Shown: positions 1-12,352 of the stretch, in pieces | Layout: the number at the start of each line of letters is the position of its first letter | Numbering within the stretch: the first letter of the stretch is position 1 | From: Pollenia angustigena | Lineage: Eukaryota; Arthropoda; Insecta; Diptera; Polleniidae | Assembly: GCA_930367215.1 (NCBI GenBank) | Contig: OV884057.1 | Location: forward strand, 104,371,284 to 104,435,283 | DNA: 64,000 bases | Reading direction: 5' to 3' | Translations under genes and position numbers: made by a program | The notes under the pieces: model-generated | The model's input: only the letters and a program-made list of their open reading frames with translations | Told to the model about the DNA's origin: nothing | The model's database searches: none

Positions 1-286
1 TTTTTCTTAAAATGCATTTCAAATCCATTTTAATTTTTTTATGAATACGGGGGTTAATATATTTCTCAATTTCACAAATTAAAGCTCAAAAAATTATTAA
101 TTCCACATTATGAACTAGTGATGTGTAAACGATCAAAACAGATAAAATAAAACTCGTTATTTTAATACTTTTTTATCAGCAATAAAATCATCATCTAAAT
201 TGCACTTTTACTAAAAAATGTTTGAACACTTTTTATTTTTTTAAATATAAGAGTAACTGTCGTACAACTATTCATTTATATATTTT
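1..286. other. AT-rich flank, no gene seen
   Basis: Very AT-rich sequence with no reading frame of note, no tRNA-like boxes and no recognisable repeat boundary. I see nothing to annotate here. Confidence 0.6.
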
Positions 287-1536
287 ACTAGCTTAACCCG
301 TTGCACTTCGCTTCACGACTTTAACCAACTTTGAAGACTCTCCCTTTAATAGTTCTTCAGTAGAGAGATATTTATTTTTATTTTCAAAAGTGTAGTATAC
401 CATAAGAGTGACTTCTACAAAGTTTGAACATTCTTACTATAACAGTTCTTGAGATAAAAGATATTAAACATCGTCGGTCTATGGGGGGTACCACTTCTCC
501 CGCTGCTATATTATTTGAATTTTGGCGCTCAGAAGATCCTACTACCAAAAGTTCAACAAAATGCGTGCAGCGGCTCTTATTAATATTTCTATATATAAGG
601 GGTACTGCTTCTACTCTTTCTACCGCGCCCATTTTTATATTGAAATTTATAGTTTACCACAATAGTAGCTTTAACCACGTTTGAAGACTCTCCCTTTAAT
701 ATTTCTTCAGTTGAGCAATATTTAATACATGCATCCTACGGGAGGTGTTCCCCCTGTGCCTTCCCGCTTTATTTTTATTTTCAAAAGTGTAGTACACCAT
801 AAGAGCGACTTCCACAAAGTTTGAACATTCTCACTACAACAGTTCTTAAGATATGCCATATTAAACATTGGCGTCCTATGGTGGGTACCACTTCCCCCGC
901 TGCTATTTTGTTTAAATTTTGGGGCTCAGAAGATCCTACTACCAAAAGTTCAACAAACTGTTCCTCCTCTGTCTACCCCGCCCATTTTATATTGAAATTT
1001 ATAGTTTACCATAGAAGGTGCTGCAACCACGTTTGAAGAATCTCCCTTTAATAGTTCTTCTGTTGAGCGATATTTAATTTATGCATCCTATGGAAGGTAT
1101 TTCCCCCCTTGCGCCTACCCGCTTTATTTTTATTCTCAATAGAGTAATATACCATAAGAGTGACTTCTACAAAGTGTGAACATTCTCACTATAACAGTTC
1201 TTAAGATATGCTATATTAAACATTGGCGTCCTATGGGGGGAGCCACTTCCCCCGCTACTATTTTATTTAAATTTTGGGGTATAGGAGATCCTACTACAAA
1301 AAGTTCAGCAAAATGCGTCCAGCGGCTCTTAAGATATGCGATAATTAATATTGGCATCCTATGGGGGGTACCAATTCCCCTGCCCCTATTGAAAAAATAA
1401 TTAGCCTATTTTATTTTTAGGGCTCACGTGATGTTACTGTAAAAATTTCAGGAAAATCGGTTCAGTGGTTTCGGAGTCTATAAAGCGACAAACAAACAAA
1501 CATTTTTCATTTTTATATATATGTATATAGGTAGAT
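287..1536 (+). repeat. Tandem array 1 of ~350-400 bp units
   Basis: Three imperfect units recur, each carrying a block that begins CAAAGTTTGAACATTCT, near positions 416, 815 and 1170. The array opens with an ACTAGCTTAACCCGTTGCAC-type start and closes with a tail reading GGAAAATCGGTTCAGTGG, then a run of ACAAACAAACA. Starts and tails of this kind are common on small non-autonomous insect retroelements with RTE-like 3' ends; that family link is from memory and is an inference. Short plus-strand frames beginning MNILT recur in every unit only because the unit repeats; they are not genes. A second array with the same unit and tail lies at 16108-18085. Confidence 0.75.
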
Positions 1537-2078
1537 TGTTTAATTGGTGACTGATTTTAGACACAATTAAAAGGAAAAGGGTAATTTGCGATAAATTAAT
1601 TTAATTAAAAAAGCGAAAGTAGAGAGAAATAAGGAAAGGGTCGTTTGGCTAGTGGTGCTTCGCACCATGGGATGTTAGGAAAAAAAAAACAGTATTTGAC
1701 TGCTTTTGAAAAGATGGGCAGGAGGGGATTCCTGATTGAGTTGGAGATTGTGGGCAGGAGGGGGTTCCTGTTCTCTGGGGATTTTTAGATAAAAACCAAC
1801 GGCAACTTATTTTCAATTCAATGTACTTACATTTATTTGTGTATACTTAGGGTTTTTTTTTTTGTTGATACAATGGTGGGAAATAATTGTTGATGATGTT
1901 GATGGGGAAGCCGCAGGATGCCTTGTTGGTTCGGTAGCTCAAGAGGAACTGAACTCAATACAAAAAGTACGAATTAAAAATCTGCTCAAACGCGGCGAAT
2001 ATTATTAAATAGGAAATAAGTCACAATAGTTTAACCCAGAGCTGGAGACGTTAGTACAGCACTGTTTTGCCTTAAACA
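1537..2078 (-). repeat. BEL1 3' LTR
   Basis: 542 bp, beginning TGTTTAATTGG and ending CTTAAACA on the plus strand, matching 12353-12894 along its whole length with one mismatch seen. It is the downstream LTR because gag-pol runs on the minus strand toward it. Confidence 0.96.
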
Positions 2079-2149
2079 TCCTGCGGCCCCTTGATCAACA
2101 AGATCAACATAATTAATTACAGTGATACAGAAAAAAAAATAAAAACTAG

Positions 2150-2914
2150 TTACAAGCTTGCTGCCAAACGTTCAAGGGCTCGTACTGCCCCCAGTAAAAT
2201 ACGTTTCGGGTTGGCATTTGCTCCTCTCGATGAACGATGAGTAGTCTGGCTACGGTTACGTGGTGGTTGTGGTGGACGTCGGTAAGGGCCGAGGCGATCC
2301 CGAACTCGTGGTTGACGTTGGCGCGATGAGGTACGCACGTTACGGCTGGCGCTCTCCTGGCGGACTACTGGTGCAGGTGCTCGTGGACGAGATGCGGTAG
2401 GCTCCCTACGGCTGGCCCTCTCCAGTTGGGATGCTGGCACGGCTGCACGTGACCGTGAAGCTGTACGACTATTACGGCTTACTCCCTCCTGGTGGAGAAC
2501 TGGTGCCCCGGGAGACAAATGAAGCAAGGTGTGGTGTGCCCAACCGCACTTTTGGCACACATCGGCAGAGGTGCAGTCGTCGGTGGCATGAGACCTGGCC
2601 AGGCAGTTCTTGCAATAGCCATGAATGCGGACTTGGTGCCTGCGGTCCGGCCCGGTCATGCGTAAAAACTTTCTGCAGAACCGTAGTGCGTGAAATCGGG
2701 AGCAGATTAAGCACTGGTGGACGTCTGTATCTCGTGGAGCCCTGCGGGAGAAAAATAAGGTTAACAAAAAGGAGCTTGTAAGAGGAATCCTGCTTGGAAG
2801 TGTTAGTGTGAGGGGTAAGAAAGTAGAGGAGGGGAGGAAAGGCAAAACAAGCACAGTAGGGGGATCTGGAAGGGAGGATTTTGGGCAACCGGGTTTTTCC
2901 CCTTTTTCACTCAT
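2150..2914 (-). CDS. BEL1 accessory zinc-knuckle ORF after pol
   Basis: A 254-aa frame overlapping the end of gag-pol by 8 nt: the pol stop lies inside ATGAGTGA, whose ATG opens this ORF. Residues ~20-57 are hydrophobic and low in complexity. Residues 68-132 form a Cys/His cluster: CxxC at 68-71, C80, CxxC at 101-104, H109, C114, CxxC at 120-123, then HHTLLH. This copies the spacing of the gag zinc cluster of BEL elements. Residues ~145-235 are a basic Arg/Ser/Pro tail with repeated SRxxRTASR-like blocks, so RNA or DNA binding is a reasonable inference. A canonical 3' splice-site tract ends at 2742, just before the knuckle, so the true product may start from a spliced message and omit the hydrophobic part. 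It occupies the place where env sits in some LTR elements, but nothing in it looks like env. I do not recognise a named family. Confidence 0.7.
   Translation of the reverse strand: MSEKGEKPGCPKSSLPDPPTVLVLPFLPSSTFLPLTLTLPSRIPLTSSFLLTLFFSRRAPRDTDVHQCLICSRFHALRFCRKFLRMTGPDRRHQVRIHGYCKNCLARSHATDDCTSADVCQKCGWAHHTLLHLSPGAPVLHQEGVSRNSRTASRSRAAVPASQLERASRREPTASRPRAPAPVVRQESASRNVRTSSRQRQPRVRDRLGPYRRPPQPPRNRSQTTHRSSRGANANPKRILLGAVRALERLAASL
2742..2765 (-). promoter_or_regulatory. Candidate 3' splice site before accessory ORF
   Basis: On the minus strand the sequence reads CCTTATTTTTCTCCCGCAG, a pyrimidine tract ending in CAG, directly before the zinc-knuckle codons. A spliced subgenomic RNA would then encode the knuckle and basic tail only. 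The donor was not located, so this is a candidate. Confidence 0.45.
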
Positions 2915-5900
2915 CGTCTAGGGTATGGACGGGCAAAATGCAAAGTTTGACGACTGGCCTCGTGACGATCCCTCCTTGCGTTTTTAAGTCCGCAATGCGC
3001 ACATAGCCGTCATTGCCAGTATAGAGTCTGGTAACTCGCCCCAACCGCCACTCATTTGGAGGGAGCAAATCATCCTTGATTACGGCGAGCTGCCCTACTG
3101 TTACGTTCTCTTCGGAGTTTTGCCACTTATATCTTTTCTGCATCTCTTTTAGATACTCGTCTTTCCATCTCTGAGCGAACTGGTGGTGCAACACTTTCAA
3201 TCTTTCCCACCGGTCCCTCAACGTAAGCGTTTCCGTTAAGGTTTCCGGCGAGGCCACGAGGGGAGCCCCCCGGAGGAAGTGACCGGGAGTAAGCGCTAGC
3301 AGCTCATTAGGGTCGTCTGACATGGGAGATAAGGGCCGTGAGTTGAGAACCGACTCTATACGAGTTAAGAGCGTGGTGAACTCTTCAAAGGTGTATTTAT
3401 TGCCTTGGGCGACCTTCTTAAAATGCATTTTAAACGATTTTACACCGGCCTCCCATAATCCTCCCATGTGAGGAGCGTTCGGGGGGATAAAATGCCACTG
3501 AAAACCGTGGGAAGAGTATTTCTCGATGAGTTCTTTCGACGCTGTAGTGACAAACTCTTCGTACTCTAGGCGAAGAGCTCGCTCTGCCCCGACAAAGTTA
3601 GTGCCATTATCAGACATAACCTTTTTGGGCAGACCCCGTCGGCTTACGAATCTAGTGAAGGCGGCTCGAAAAGAGTTAGTAGAGAGATCAGAGCATAACT
3701 CTAAGTGGACAGCTCTCGTGCAGAAGCATACAAACACGCAAACATACCCCTTCCGGTAAGGGGCGTTTCTTAACATAGAGGTCTTTATCGAGAAAGGGCC
3801 GGCAAAATCCAACCCTGTATGAGTGAAAGGTAAAGAAAACGAACTTCGTTCCCGGGGTAGGGCACCCATGAGCTGAGACTTTACCTTTTGTTTGTAACGG
3901 ATGCAGGTTACACATTTTCGTATGCAGAGCCGAATCGCTGATCTTAAACGTGGGACGAAATATTCTCCTCTCACTGCTCGCAACATTAAGTTAGTTTCTG
4001 CGTGCATAAGGAGCCTATGCACGAATTCGACGAGCAGTCTACAGAAGACTGAGTTGACAGGGAGAATAATTGGGTGGCTCTCATTATAGGGTAAGGTAGA
4101 GTTAGAAATTCTACCATTGGCTCGGACTATATTATCTGGATCTAAAAACGGGTTCAAGGGGTGGAGAGAACTTTTGCTACCCACGCTCTGCTGTTTACGT
4201 AGGGATTCGAACTCTCGAGGGTAATGCTTAAGTTGAGCAGCAGAAATAAGCTTATTTTTGGTTCTCAAAAACTCTTCGTGAGTAATGTACGAACTGCGCT
4301 TAATCATGCCGGATACTGCCTCGACAGAAGATAACTCTTGGGTCTGGGAAGCGAGCTTAAGTGGAGACTTCTTATCGGTCTGTAACCGTTTCCTGATTGC
4401 CCGAATAAAGCGGAGCGCATAAGTCATGACCCTTACAGCCTTATCCCACTCTGAGAAGCGGTTAAGTATGTCTTCATCGTCAGTGACCAGATGAAGCACG
4501 TTTACCCTCTGTTTCAATTCAAGAAAACTTTCGTTAACTGTTATGGGCTTTGGCCATTCTTCGGGGGGTCTCTGTAGCCAAGGTGGCCCACTCCACCATA
4601 AGGAGCTGTTTAGTAGTTGTTCAGTGTCGCAACCACGTGAGCCCAAATCGGCGGGATTATCAGCTGACCTAACATGACGCCAAGAGGAGTTCCCTACATT
4701 TCGGATAATTTGTGCCGTGCGGTTGGCAACGTAAGTTCTCCAAGTATTCGGCGGTTTTCCCAACCAACTGAGAACAATCGACGAATCTGACCAGAGAAAG
4801 ACCTCATTATTCCTACAAGGCAGTGAGTTCACAAGGTGCCTTACTAACTTCGACAATAAAAGAGCTCCACAAAGCTCCAGCCGTGGGAGACTAACCGGGC
4901 TAATAGGAGCCACTTTTGTTTTTGCGGCGAACAGATGAGATCTTATTCCCGCCGCTGACTGTACCCGAAAATATACGACTGCACAATAAGCCTTCTCTGA
5001 CGCATCGCAAAAGCCGTGAATTTGCGTTGGTAGGGTAGGGGAAAAATCAATCCACCGCGGAATGTTCAGATTAGAGATCAAGGGAATGTTCTGAACAAAA
5101 CCGTTCCATTTCGCTAATGTGCTGGGTTTCACATTGTCATCCCAACCCGCACCCTCTAGCCAGAGCTGTTGCAGAAGGATTTTGGCTTGTATGATAATTG
5201 GCGATATCCAGCCAGCGGGGTCGAAAAGTTTGGCCACGTTAGAAAGCATTTGTCTTTTCGTAATTGAGTCACTCGGACTCATGGGATCAATAGTGTAAGA
5301 AAATTTATCAGTCAAAGCATTCCATTGAATGCCAAGAGTTTTTGTGGTGCTTGCCTCTCTGAGCTTGAGAAACTCTGAATCTAAAATATCATCGTTTGGG
5401 ACTGACGCCAGAACCGTTGGGCTATTAGACGTGATCTTTTTCAATGCAAACCCTGCAGATTTTAAAGAGTGGATAACCTGAGACAAAGAAGCAACCGCTG
5501 AATCTACATCATGTGCCCCAGATAAGATATCATCCACATACGCTTCATGTTTGAGAATATAGCTTGCTTTTGGAAAAATATTTTCAGAGTCGTGAGCCAA
5601 TTGAATTAGGGTCCTAATAGCCAAATATGGAGCGCAATTGACTCCGAACGTAACGGTTTTCAAGGCGAAATCCTGTATGGGAGATTTTGAGTTTTGGCGA
5701 AAGAGAATTCGCTGAAACTGTATGTCATCCTCATGAACCAGAATTTGCCGATACATTTTCTCAATATCACCGTTGAAGACATATTTGTATAGCCGCCAGT
5801 TCAGAACTAAGGTCATTAAGTCAGCTTGTAAGGTAGGACCTACGTGAAGTACATCATTGAGAGACAATCCTGAACTTGTTCTTTTGGAAGCGTTGAACAC

Positions 5901-8192
5901 TACTCTGACCTTAGTGCTACGACTCTCGGGCTTAAGAACTGCGTGATGCGGCAAATAAAATGAATTATAGCCGCCTATAGATATGTTTTCGAACGAGACA
6001 GTCGGTTCCATGTGGTTCAGAGATATGTATTCTTTTAAAACATTGTAGTAAACGTCTCCGAGCTCACCCTTTTTCCGCAGCGATTGTTCTAAATTGCGGT
6101 ATTGAGCCATTGCTGCAGGTCGGGAAGAGCCTAGACGTAGACCTTGGGAAAACTCCGACTTAAAAGGCAGCTTCACTACATACCGACCCTCGCTATTTCG
6201 GAACGTGGTTTGCTTATACACTGCCTCACAAAATTCTTCTTCTTTCGAAATAGGACGTTGGGACGGGACTTCTTCCTCCTCCCAAAATTTTCTAAGTTGC
6301 TCACTAATTGGGTCTCTTGAAATTTCACTCGCCTCAATTGAGAACGAACGGCATGTTTCTATGCCAACCGGACCACTGACAATCCAACCAAAGATTGTCT
6401 CCTGTGCCATTAGAGACTGGGCAACAGTTTTGAGTCCTTCGAGAAGAATTCGAGGAAGAAAATTACTTCCAATGAGCAAGTCGACGTGACTGGGTACACA
6501 AAAATCTGGGTCAGCGAGATCAAGATTCTCTAGCTCTGACAAGGGTATATCAGACTTCGATACAGAATATTTAGGTAACATGCGGGTTATTTTTGGAACA
6601 ACAATTGCCTCTACAGAAACCAAACGGGTGTGTTTAACCGAATACAGGGTTAATCTGCACAAAGAGTTGGAATTCCCTACCACCTCGCCGCCTATTCCAT
6701 GTATTTGAAAGCATTTTCTCTCTGTCGGCAGCATTAATTGCTGTTGAAGCCTTTTTGAAATAAATGTCCTTTCTGATCCTTGATCCAGAAAAGCACGAGC
6801 TTTAAAGTTTTCTCCCCGGTGCCTTATTTGGACCATTGCAGTGGGAAGCAAGACATTTTCCCCACATGATCTGTCAGGGGTCTGCACGACGTGAGCGGCC
6901 GCCGATCGAGAAGTGTTCGCTCTGGTTTGTGCCGAGGTACTCGGATTAGTGTCGAGGGGTACAGAGTTTTGGTTGTTCACCAAAGGCTTAGGAAAATGTA
7001 AAAGAGAATGATGATTCTTTTGACATTGAGAGCATGAGTACTTGCTCGGGCAGTCTTTTCGCAGGTGACTGTATGCTAAACAGTTGATGCATATCTTGTT
7101 ATTTGAAACGACCTGATTCCTGGCCTTGGGATCAAAACTTAAGAACTGGGAGCAATTTTTCAGGGGATGACCAGCCCCACATACCTTGCATGGAAATTGG
7201 GAAGGCTCAGATCTAGTAGGGTTTGGTAAATTGTTTGTTTGCTTCTTTTGAGCGACACCTTGGGACTCTTGTTTACGGGACTCTAAACGTTCCACAACTT
7301 CACATCTATGAGAAAGGAACCTATCCATTTTTCCCCATTTGACCAACTTCCTATGTGACTCAAGCGATTGCTCCCATAAGGAAAGAGTTTCCACGGGAAG
7401 CTTGCTAGAGCATAAAACGATAATAAACGGGTCCCATTCTTCAATCGCAACGTCCTGGGCCTTTATCGCGGACAGACAGTCATTGATGGTCATTTGAAGA
7501 GTTTGCAGAGATTTACTACTCTCACCCGTTATAGAAGGCAGATTAAGGAGAATCTTAATCTGATTTTCCACTAGAATCCTCTGATTCTCGTACCTGTCTC
7601 TTAATGTATCCCACGCCAGGGAGAAATTTTCCGCACACAATTTATACTTTCTTATTAAACTTCCTGCCTGCCCTTGAACTTTCAATCTAAGGTGGTACAG
7701 TTTCTGTACCGGAGGGATTTTGGGATTATCTACATACACGGCAGTGAACATGTCGCGGAAGGACGGCCACTCTTCATAGCCTCCATAGAAGATGTCCGTA
7801 TCACAGGGAGGAACTTTAACGTGTGCAAAGCTATCTTCGTTTACAAAGGGCTGAAAATTATTGTTGGGCATATTTATCACAAACGATTTCCGTATATCAA
7901 GGATCTTCGCTTTACACTTGTGAAATGCTCGTGTACAGGCGGAGTGCTTTGCCCGAACGGACTCGAAAAATTCTTTTTGTACCTCTGCCTCCTTGTCCGT
8001 GCAGAGCGCTCTATACGATCTTTGTAAGTTAGCCCACCGATCGTTAAGATCTTGGAGGTTAACCTCTAGAAATGAGTCAGTCATATCCCCCAATGGAATA
8101 TCGTCGAACTCCGAGCAAAAAGTGATCAAATCATCTGAATCAAAAATAAACTCTTCCGCCATCTTCGAAATTCTCTGAGCTCTAGTTTTCAC
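2907..8192 (-). CDS. BEL1 gag-pol polyprotein (BEL/Pao), intact
   Basis: 1761 aa without interruption, the usual size for a BEL/Pao single-ORF element. Domain order: DUF1759-type capsid region (~130-300, motif [13 protein letters not shown]); zinc cluster (335-395, CxxC, CxxC, HHSLLH); DUF1758-type aspartic protease (~445-600, [10 protein letters not shown] at 470, with DQG in place of the commoner DTG/DSG); reverse transcriptase (~700-960, YVDD at 885-888); RNase H-like region (~1050-1190, [12 protein letters not shown]); integrase zinc region (~1390-1430); integrase core with DDE residues D1462 (LDFAG), D1528 (SDNG) and E1581 (LWEAG); and a C-terminal DUF5641-like domain (~1670-1761). Translation could also start at M11. 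It overlaps the accessory ORF by 8 nt. The product would make cDNA in virus-like particles and integrate it. Family identity is certain from the motifs; activity is inferred from the open frame and near-identical LTRs. Confidence 0.96.
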   Translation of the reverse strand: MKTRAQRISKMAEEFIFDSDDLITFCSEFDDIPLGDMTDSFLEVNLQDLNDRWANLQRSYRALCTDKEAEVQKEFFESVRAKHSACTRAFHKCKAKILDIRKSFVINMPNNNFQPFVNEDSFAHVKVPPCDTDIFYGGYEEWPSFRDMFTAVYVDNPKIPPVQKLYHLRLKVQGQAGSLIRKYKLCAENFSLAWDTLRDRYENQRILVENQIKILLNLPSITGESSKSLQTLQMTINDCLSAIKAQDVAIEEWDPFIIVLCSSKLPVETLSLWEQSLESHRKLVKWGKMDRFLSHRCEVVERLESRKQESQGVAQKKQTNNLPNPTRSEPSQFPCKVCGAGHPLKNCSQFLSFDPKARNQVVSNNKICINCLAYSHLRKDCPSKYSCSQCQKNHHSLLHFPKPLVNNQNSVPLDTNPSTSAQTRANTSRSAAAHVVQTPDRSCGENVLLPTAMVQIRHRGENFKARAFLDQGSERTFISKRLQQQLMLPTERKCFQIHGIGGEVVGNSNSLCRLTLYSVKHTRLVSVEAIVVPKITRMLPKYSVSKSDIPLSELENLDLADPDFCVPSHVDLLIGSNFLPRILLEGLKTVAQSLMAQETIFGWIVSGPVGIETCRSFSIEASEISRDPISEQLRKFWEEEEVPSQRPISKEEEFCEAVYKQTTFRNSEGRYVVKLPFKSEFSQGLRLGSSRPAAMAQYRNLEQSLRKKGELGDVYYNVLKEYISLNHMEPTVSFENISIGGYNSFYLPHHAVLKPESRSTKVRVVFNASKRTSSGLSLNDVLHVGPTLQADLMTLVLNWRLYKYVFNGDIEKMYRQILVHEDDIQFQRILFRQNSKSPIQDFALKTVTFGVNCAPYLAIRTLIQLAHDSENIFPKASYILKHEAYVDDILSGAHDVDSAVASLSQVIHSLKSAGFALKKITSNSPTVLASVPNDDILDSEFLKLREASTTKTLGIQWNALTDKFSYTIDPMSPSDSITKRQMLSNVAKLFDPAGWISPIIIQAKILLQQLWLEGAGWDDNVKPSTLAKWNGFVQNIPLISNLNIPRWIDFSPTLPTQIHGFCDASEKAYCAVVYFRVQSAAGIRSHLFAAKTKVAPISPVSLPRLELCGALLLSKLVRHLVNSLPCRNNEVFLWSDSSIVLSWLGKPPNTWRTYVANRTAQIIRNVGNSSWRHVRSADNPADLGSRGCDTEQLLNSSLWWSGPPWLQRPPEEWPKPITVNESFLELKQRVNVLHLVTDDEDILNRFSEWDKAVRVMTYALRFIRAIRKRLQTDKKSPLKLASQTQELSSVEAVSGMIKRSSYITHEEFLRTKNKLISAAQLKHYPREFESLRKQQSVGSKSSLHPLNPFLDPDNIVRANGRISNSTLPYNESHPIILPVNSVFCRLLVEFVHRLLMHAETNLMLRAVRGEYFVPRLRSAIRLCIRKCVTCIRYKQKVKSQLMGALPRERSSFSLPFTHTGLDFAGPFSIKTSMLRNAPYRKGYVCVFVCFCTRAVHLELCSDLSTNSFRAAFTRFVSRRGLPKKVMSDNGTNFVGAERALRLEYEEFVTTASKELIEKYSSHGFQWHFIPPNAPHMGGLWEAGVKSFKMHFKKVAQGNKYTFEEFTTLLTRIESVLNSRPLSPMSDDPNELLALTPGHFLRGAPLVASPETLTETLTLRDRWERLKVLHHQFAQRWKDEYLKEMQKRYKWQNSEENVTVGQLAVIKDDLLPPNEWRLGRVTRLYTGNDGYVRIADLKTQGGIVTRPVVKLCILPVHTLDDE

Positions 8193-8339
8193 AATTTTGA
8201 AGCTTAGTAATAAATCGTTTACGGGGCACGAGTGATCGGTAAACTATCGAAAAATACGCTAAAATAACAATTGTCCCAAAGGTTCCTGTGCTAATCTCTA
8301 TATATATTCTAACGAAAATAAATATGGGTTAAATGAGAC

Positions 8340-11300
8340 TCTTCCGAGCAGTTGATTTTTCACAGATGTTTGCTGGGATCCGCAACTAAACGCTTAAACC
8401 TTATTGTACGAAGGGATCTATTTATACGTATACTAATATGGAAATTATTATTTATGTCTGCTGGGATCCGCGATATTTGGTTAAAATAATTTTATCAAAT
8501 AAAGGGAAAAGACAGAGAATTTATTATGTGTATATTCAAACCTTTTTATTAGCCGGGATTTGCGAAATCAGATTTAAATATTTTATGAAATAAATGGGAA
8601 AAAGCTCAGATTTATTTTATGTGTTTATTTAAACCTCCTTGTTCGCTGGGATTCGCGAAATTTGGTTCAAATAATTTTATCAAATAAAAGGAAAAGGCAG
8701 AGACTTTATTAAGTCTATATTTAAACCTTTTTGTTCGCTGGGATTCGCGAAATCAGATTTCAATAATTTTATAGTATAATGGGAAAGAGCAGAGATTTTA
8801 TTAAGTGTTTATTTAAACTTTTTCCGCTGTGATTTACGAAATCAGCTTACCTAATTTTCCCAAATCAATGGAAAAAACAGGGATTTCCTTTAAGTTTTTA
8901 TTTAAACCCCTTTGTTCGCTGGGATTCACGAAATTAGATTTAAACAATTCAATCAAATAATGGGAAAGAGCAAAGATTTCTTTAATGTTTTTATTTAAAC
9001 CTCTTTGTTCGCTGGGATTCGCGAAATCAGATTTAAATAATTTTTTATCAAATAAAGGTTAAAACCAAAGATTTTCCGATTATTATTTACCGATCCAAAA
9101 AAATCTTCATTTAAGAATTTTACTCTTTATTTTAATATATTAGATTTAAATATTTGTATTTGTTCAACGCCTTAACAAGTAAATTACATTCAATACTCAC
9201 AGGATTTGTGAGTGTTTATAAAAAAAATCTTTGTTCGCTGGAATTCGCGAAATTAGAATTAAAAATATTTTATTAGAGCAAAATTTCCTCATCAGTTAAT
9301 TAAATAAAATATTCACGGGCCGTGTGAGTGTTTATTTAAATCTTGTTCGCTGGGATTCGCGACATAAGATTTAATTATGTTTATTTTATAAAACTTTTAC
9401 TTTAATTTTAGAAAATATTCACGCTGGGATTAGCGAAATTCGTTTTAAACATTTGTATTTGTAGAAAACTTTAACTATCAAATTGAACAAAATATTCACG
9501 AGATTTAATAAAATATTTAAATTAGATTTAAATATTTCTATTTAATAAACTTTTACTGTAATTTTTCTAAAATATCCACGGGATTTTTAAGTGTTTTTCA
9601 AAACCTTTTGTTCGCTGGGATTAGCGAAATTAGATTTGAATACTTTTATTTTATCAACCTTCTCTAGTACCCTTAATCAAATATTTGAAAATATTGTTCG
9701 CTAGGATTTTCGAAACTAGATTTAAAAAATGTTAACTTCCACTAGTAATTTAAACTATGAAGGATATTTTTTGTTGTTTTAAAATCTTTTATTCGCTGGC
9801 ATCTGCGAAATTAGATTCACCTATTCTTACTGAGGCAATTTTCACTAGTAATATAAATAATAATCATGGGTATTTGTGGCTTTCCTAAATCTTTTGCGAA
9901 ATCAAATTTAAAATCTTTTTATTTTATAAACTTTCATTATTAAATTAAATAAATATTCACGGGATTTGTGAGATTCGGTTTAAATATTTTGCTCGCTGGG
10001 AATCGCGAAATTAGGTTTAAATATTTTTATTCGATCCAACTTTCACTGGTAATTTAACTAATAATCACGGGTATTTGTGGTCTTTTAAATCTTTTGTTCG
10101 CTGGGATTTGCGAAATTAGATTTAAATATTTTATTCGAGAACTTTCACTGGTAATTTAACTAATAATCACGGGTATTTGTGGTCTTTTAAATCTTTTGTT
10201 CGCTGGGATTTGCGAAATTAGATTTAAATATTTTATTCGAGAACTTTCCTTTTAATTAATTAAAATATTCACGGGATGTGTGAGTGTTTACTTAAATATT
10301 TTGTTCGCTGGGATTCGCGAAACTAGATTTAAATATTTTATTAGAGAAAATTTTTTATTAGTAAATTAAATAAAATATTCACGGGCTGTGTGAGTCTTTA
10401 TTTAAATCTTTTGTTCGCTGGGATTCGCGAAACTAGATTTAAATATTTTCTTAGAGAAAATTTTTTATTAGTAAATTAAATAAAATATTCACGGGACTTG
10501 TGAGATTTGATTTAAATCTTTTGTTCGCTGGGATTTGCGAAATAAGATTTAAATGGTTTTTATTTCATAAAACTTTTATTATTAAATTAAATAAAATATT
10601 CACGGGACTTGTGAGATTTGATTTAAATCTTTTGTTCGCTGGGATTTGCGAAATAAGATTTAAATGGTTTTTATTTTAACCTTTTACTTTAATCTTAATG
10701 AATACTCACGGGCTTTGTGAGTGTTTGTTTAAATCTTTTGTTCGCTGGGATTCGCGAAATTAGAATTAAAAATATTTTATTAGCAAATTAAATAAACTAT
10801 TCACGGGCTTTGTGAGTGTTTATTTAAATCTTTTGTTCGCTGGGATTCGCGAAATTAGATCTAAAAATATTTTATTAGCAAATTAAATAAACTATTCACG
10901 GGCTTTGTGAGTGTTTATTTAAATCCTTTGTTCGCTGGGATTAGCGAAATCAGATTTAAACCACTTGTATTTATAGAAACTTTCACTAGTAAATAAAATA
11001 AAATCACGAGTATGTTTGGTTTTTTTCCGAAATCAAATCTAAAATATTTTTATTTTATAAAAATTAAATAGTTTCACGGGATTGGTGAATGTTCATATTT
11101 TTATTTTGCAAAACCTCTACTAGTAATTTTAATTAAATATTTTCACGGGATTTGTGAATGATTATTTAAAACTTTTGTTCGCTGGGATTTGCGAAATAAG
11201 ATTTTAAATATTTTTATTGTATACAACTTTTACTAGTTATGCTACTAATTCTTCACGGGTAAATGTGAGTATTTATTTAAATATTTTATTCGCTGTGATT

Positions 11301-11440
11301 TGCGTAATTAGATTAAAATATTTGTATTGAATGCAATTTTTTACTAGTAATTTAAAATAAATGTTCACGGGTATTTGTGAGAATTCAGCCAAATCTTCTT
11401 TTTTCCGCTGGGAGTTGCGAAAAAAGATTGAAACTTTTTT
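8340..11440 (-). repeat. BEL1 leader tandem array with hairpin cores
   Basis: About 27 imperfect copies, mostly 90-110 bp apart, of a core reading TTCGCTGGGATTCGCGAA on the plus strand. TTCGC and GCGAA at its ends are complementary and could form a short stem. Between cores a second motif recurs, CACGGGATTTGTGAGTG, again with complementary CAC/GTG ends. Spacers are very AT-rich. Units near 10099-10210 and 10525-10650 are nearly identical to each other, showing recent local duplication; outer units are more diverged. The array fills most of the untranslated leader between the 5' LTR and gag. I see no coding capacity on either strand. Confidence 0.92.
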
Positions 11441-12337
11441 ATTCTATACAACTTTTAAGAATTGGGTAAATGTTATTTTTTACTAGCATTCGAAAACGAC
11501 TGGCAACACTTTACATTTTCCTTTTTTGTAAAAGCTTTTAGATGAAAATCATAATCTTCACCAAAGAGCTAAATATTAAAAAAACAAACCGTCTTAAAGC
11601 TTTCAAGAGTAACAAAAAAGTGAAGAGCAAAATATTGAAGCGACCAATTAAACTCTCTTATAACAAGCGGTGGTGGTTTTTATACAAAAACAAATTACAC
11701 AGAGATTGCGGTAAATTTTCTCAATACATTTTGTTGCTATTATTTTGGCAAAATTTTGGATTTTATGCAACTTTATTTGGGTTATAGCAAAGGTTCGTTT
11801 TGATGTGTATATGTATGTATGTTTGCACCAAAAAATTAACAGAGTTTACTCACGGTTTTTCTGTTCCTTGCTTTATTACACCTTTTCCATAAACATACAT
11901 ACGTACTACAAACGCTCATCAGACATCCAATATTTTATTTGTGCCACAAATTGCTGCGGTTTCTTCTTGGTGTCACACACTGTGATGCCTTCTTTCCCTT
12001 TTGGTTAATAGTCCTCTTTAAATTTTCGTATGTGCCAAATCGCTTTTATTTCAATTTTTTCCCAAAATTGTTTACGATACACTCCTTCCAGTTTTCTATT
12101 TTTTTTTTATTAATAATTTTCAATTGGTTTTTAATTTTCTTATAGTTTTTTCCTCCTTTCTTTCTATCCTATGAACAACTACTGCCTTAAGCCATCAACG
12201 CACAATACTGCCAAAAATTCTTGTGCGCCTTGTATGTTCTTGTATGTAAAAGATTTTTGAGCTTTTATTGAGAGAGATTGGACTGTATTTCTATTTTATT
12301 TCAGGGTGGCCACTTTTTTATCATCTTTAATTTTAAT
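11441..12337 (-). other. BEL1 proximal leader, no convincing ORF
   Basis: AT-rich leader between the hairpin array and the primer binding site. Three overlapping plus-strand frames of 68-87 codons here (11542-12145) are antisense to the element, rich in Phe/Lys/Asn and without motifs; I read them as chance frames. Confidence 0.7.
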
Positions 12338-12352
12338 GGCAAGAAAGGACCA
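12338..12352 (-). promoter_or_regulatory. BEL1 primer binding site
   Basis: Immediately after the 5' LTR on the minus strand the sequence reads TGGTCCTTTCTTGCC. TGG pairs with a tRNA CCA end. The first eight bases match the complement of the fly tRNA-Tyr 3' end (acceptor CTCGAAGGACCA); the rest does not, so the primer tRNA is uncertain. Confidence 0.65.

Noticed and set aside
424..1400. Recurrent frames beginning MNILT (also 16940-17960)
   Set aside because: They recur only because the ~380-bp unit repeats; short, without domains, and with frameshifts between units.
2150..2914. Accessory ORF of BEL1 as an envelope gene
   Set aside because: No convincing signal peptide, glycosylation pattern or membrane anchor; the defining feature is a zinc cluster with a basic tail.
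8340..11440. Possible CRISPR array
   Set aside because: The sequence is eukaryotic, the spacing is ~100 bp with imperfect cores, and the array lies inside an LTR element leader.
11542..12145. Three overlapping plus-strand ORFs
   Set aside because: Antisense to BEL1, low complexity, no motif or splice context.
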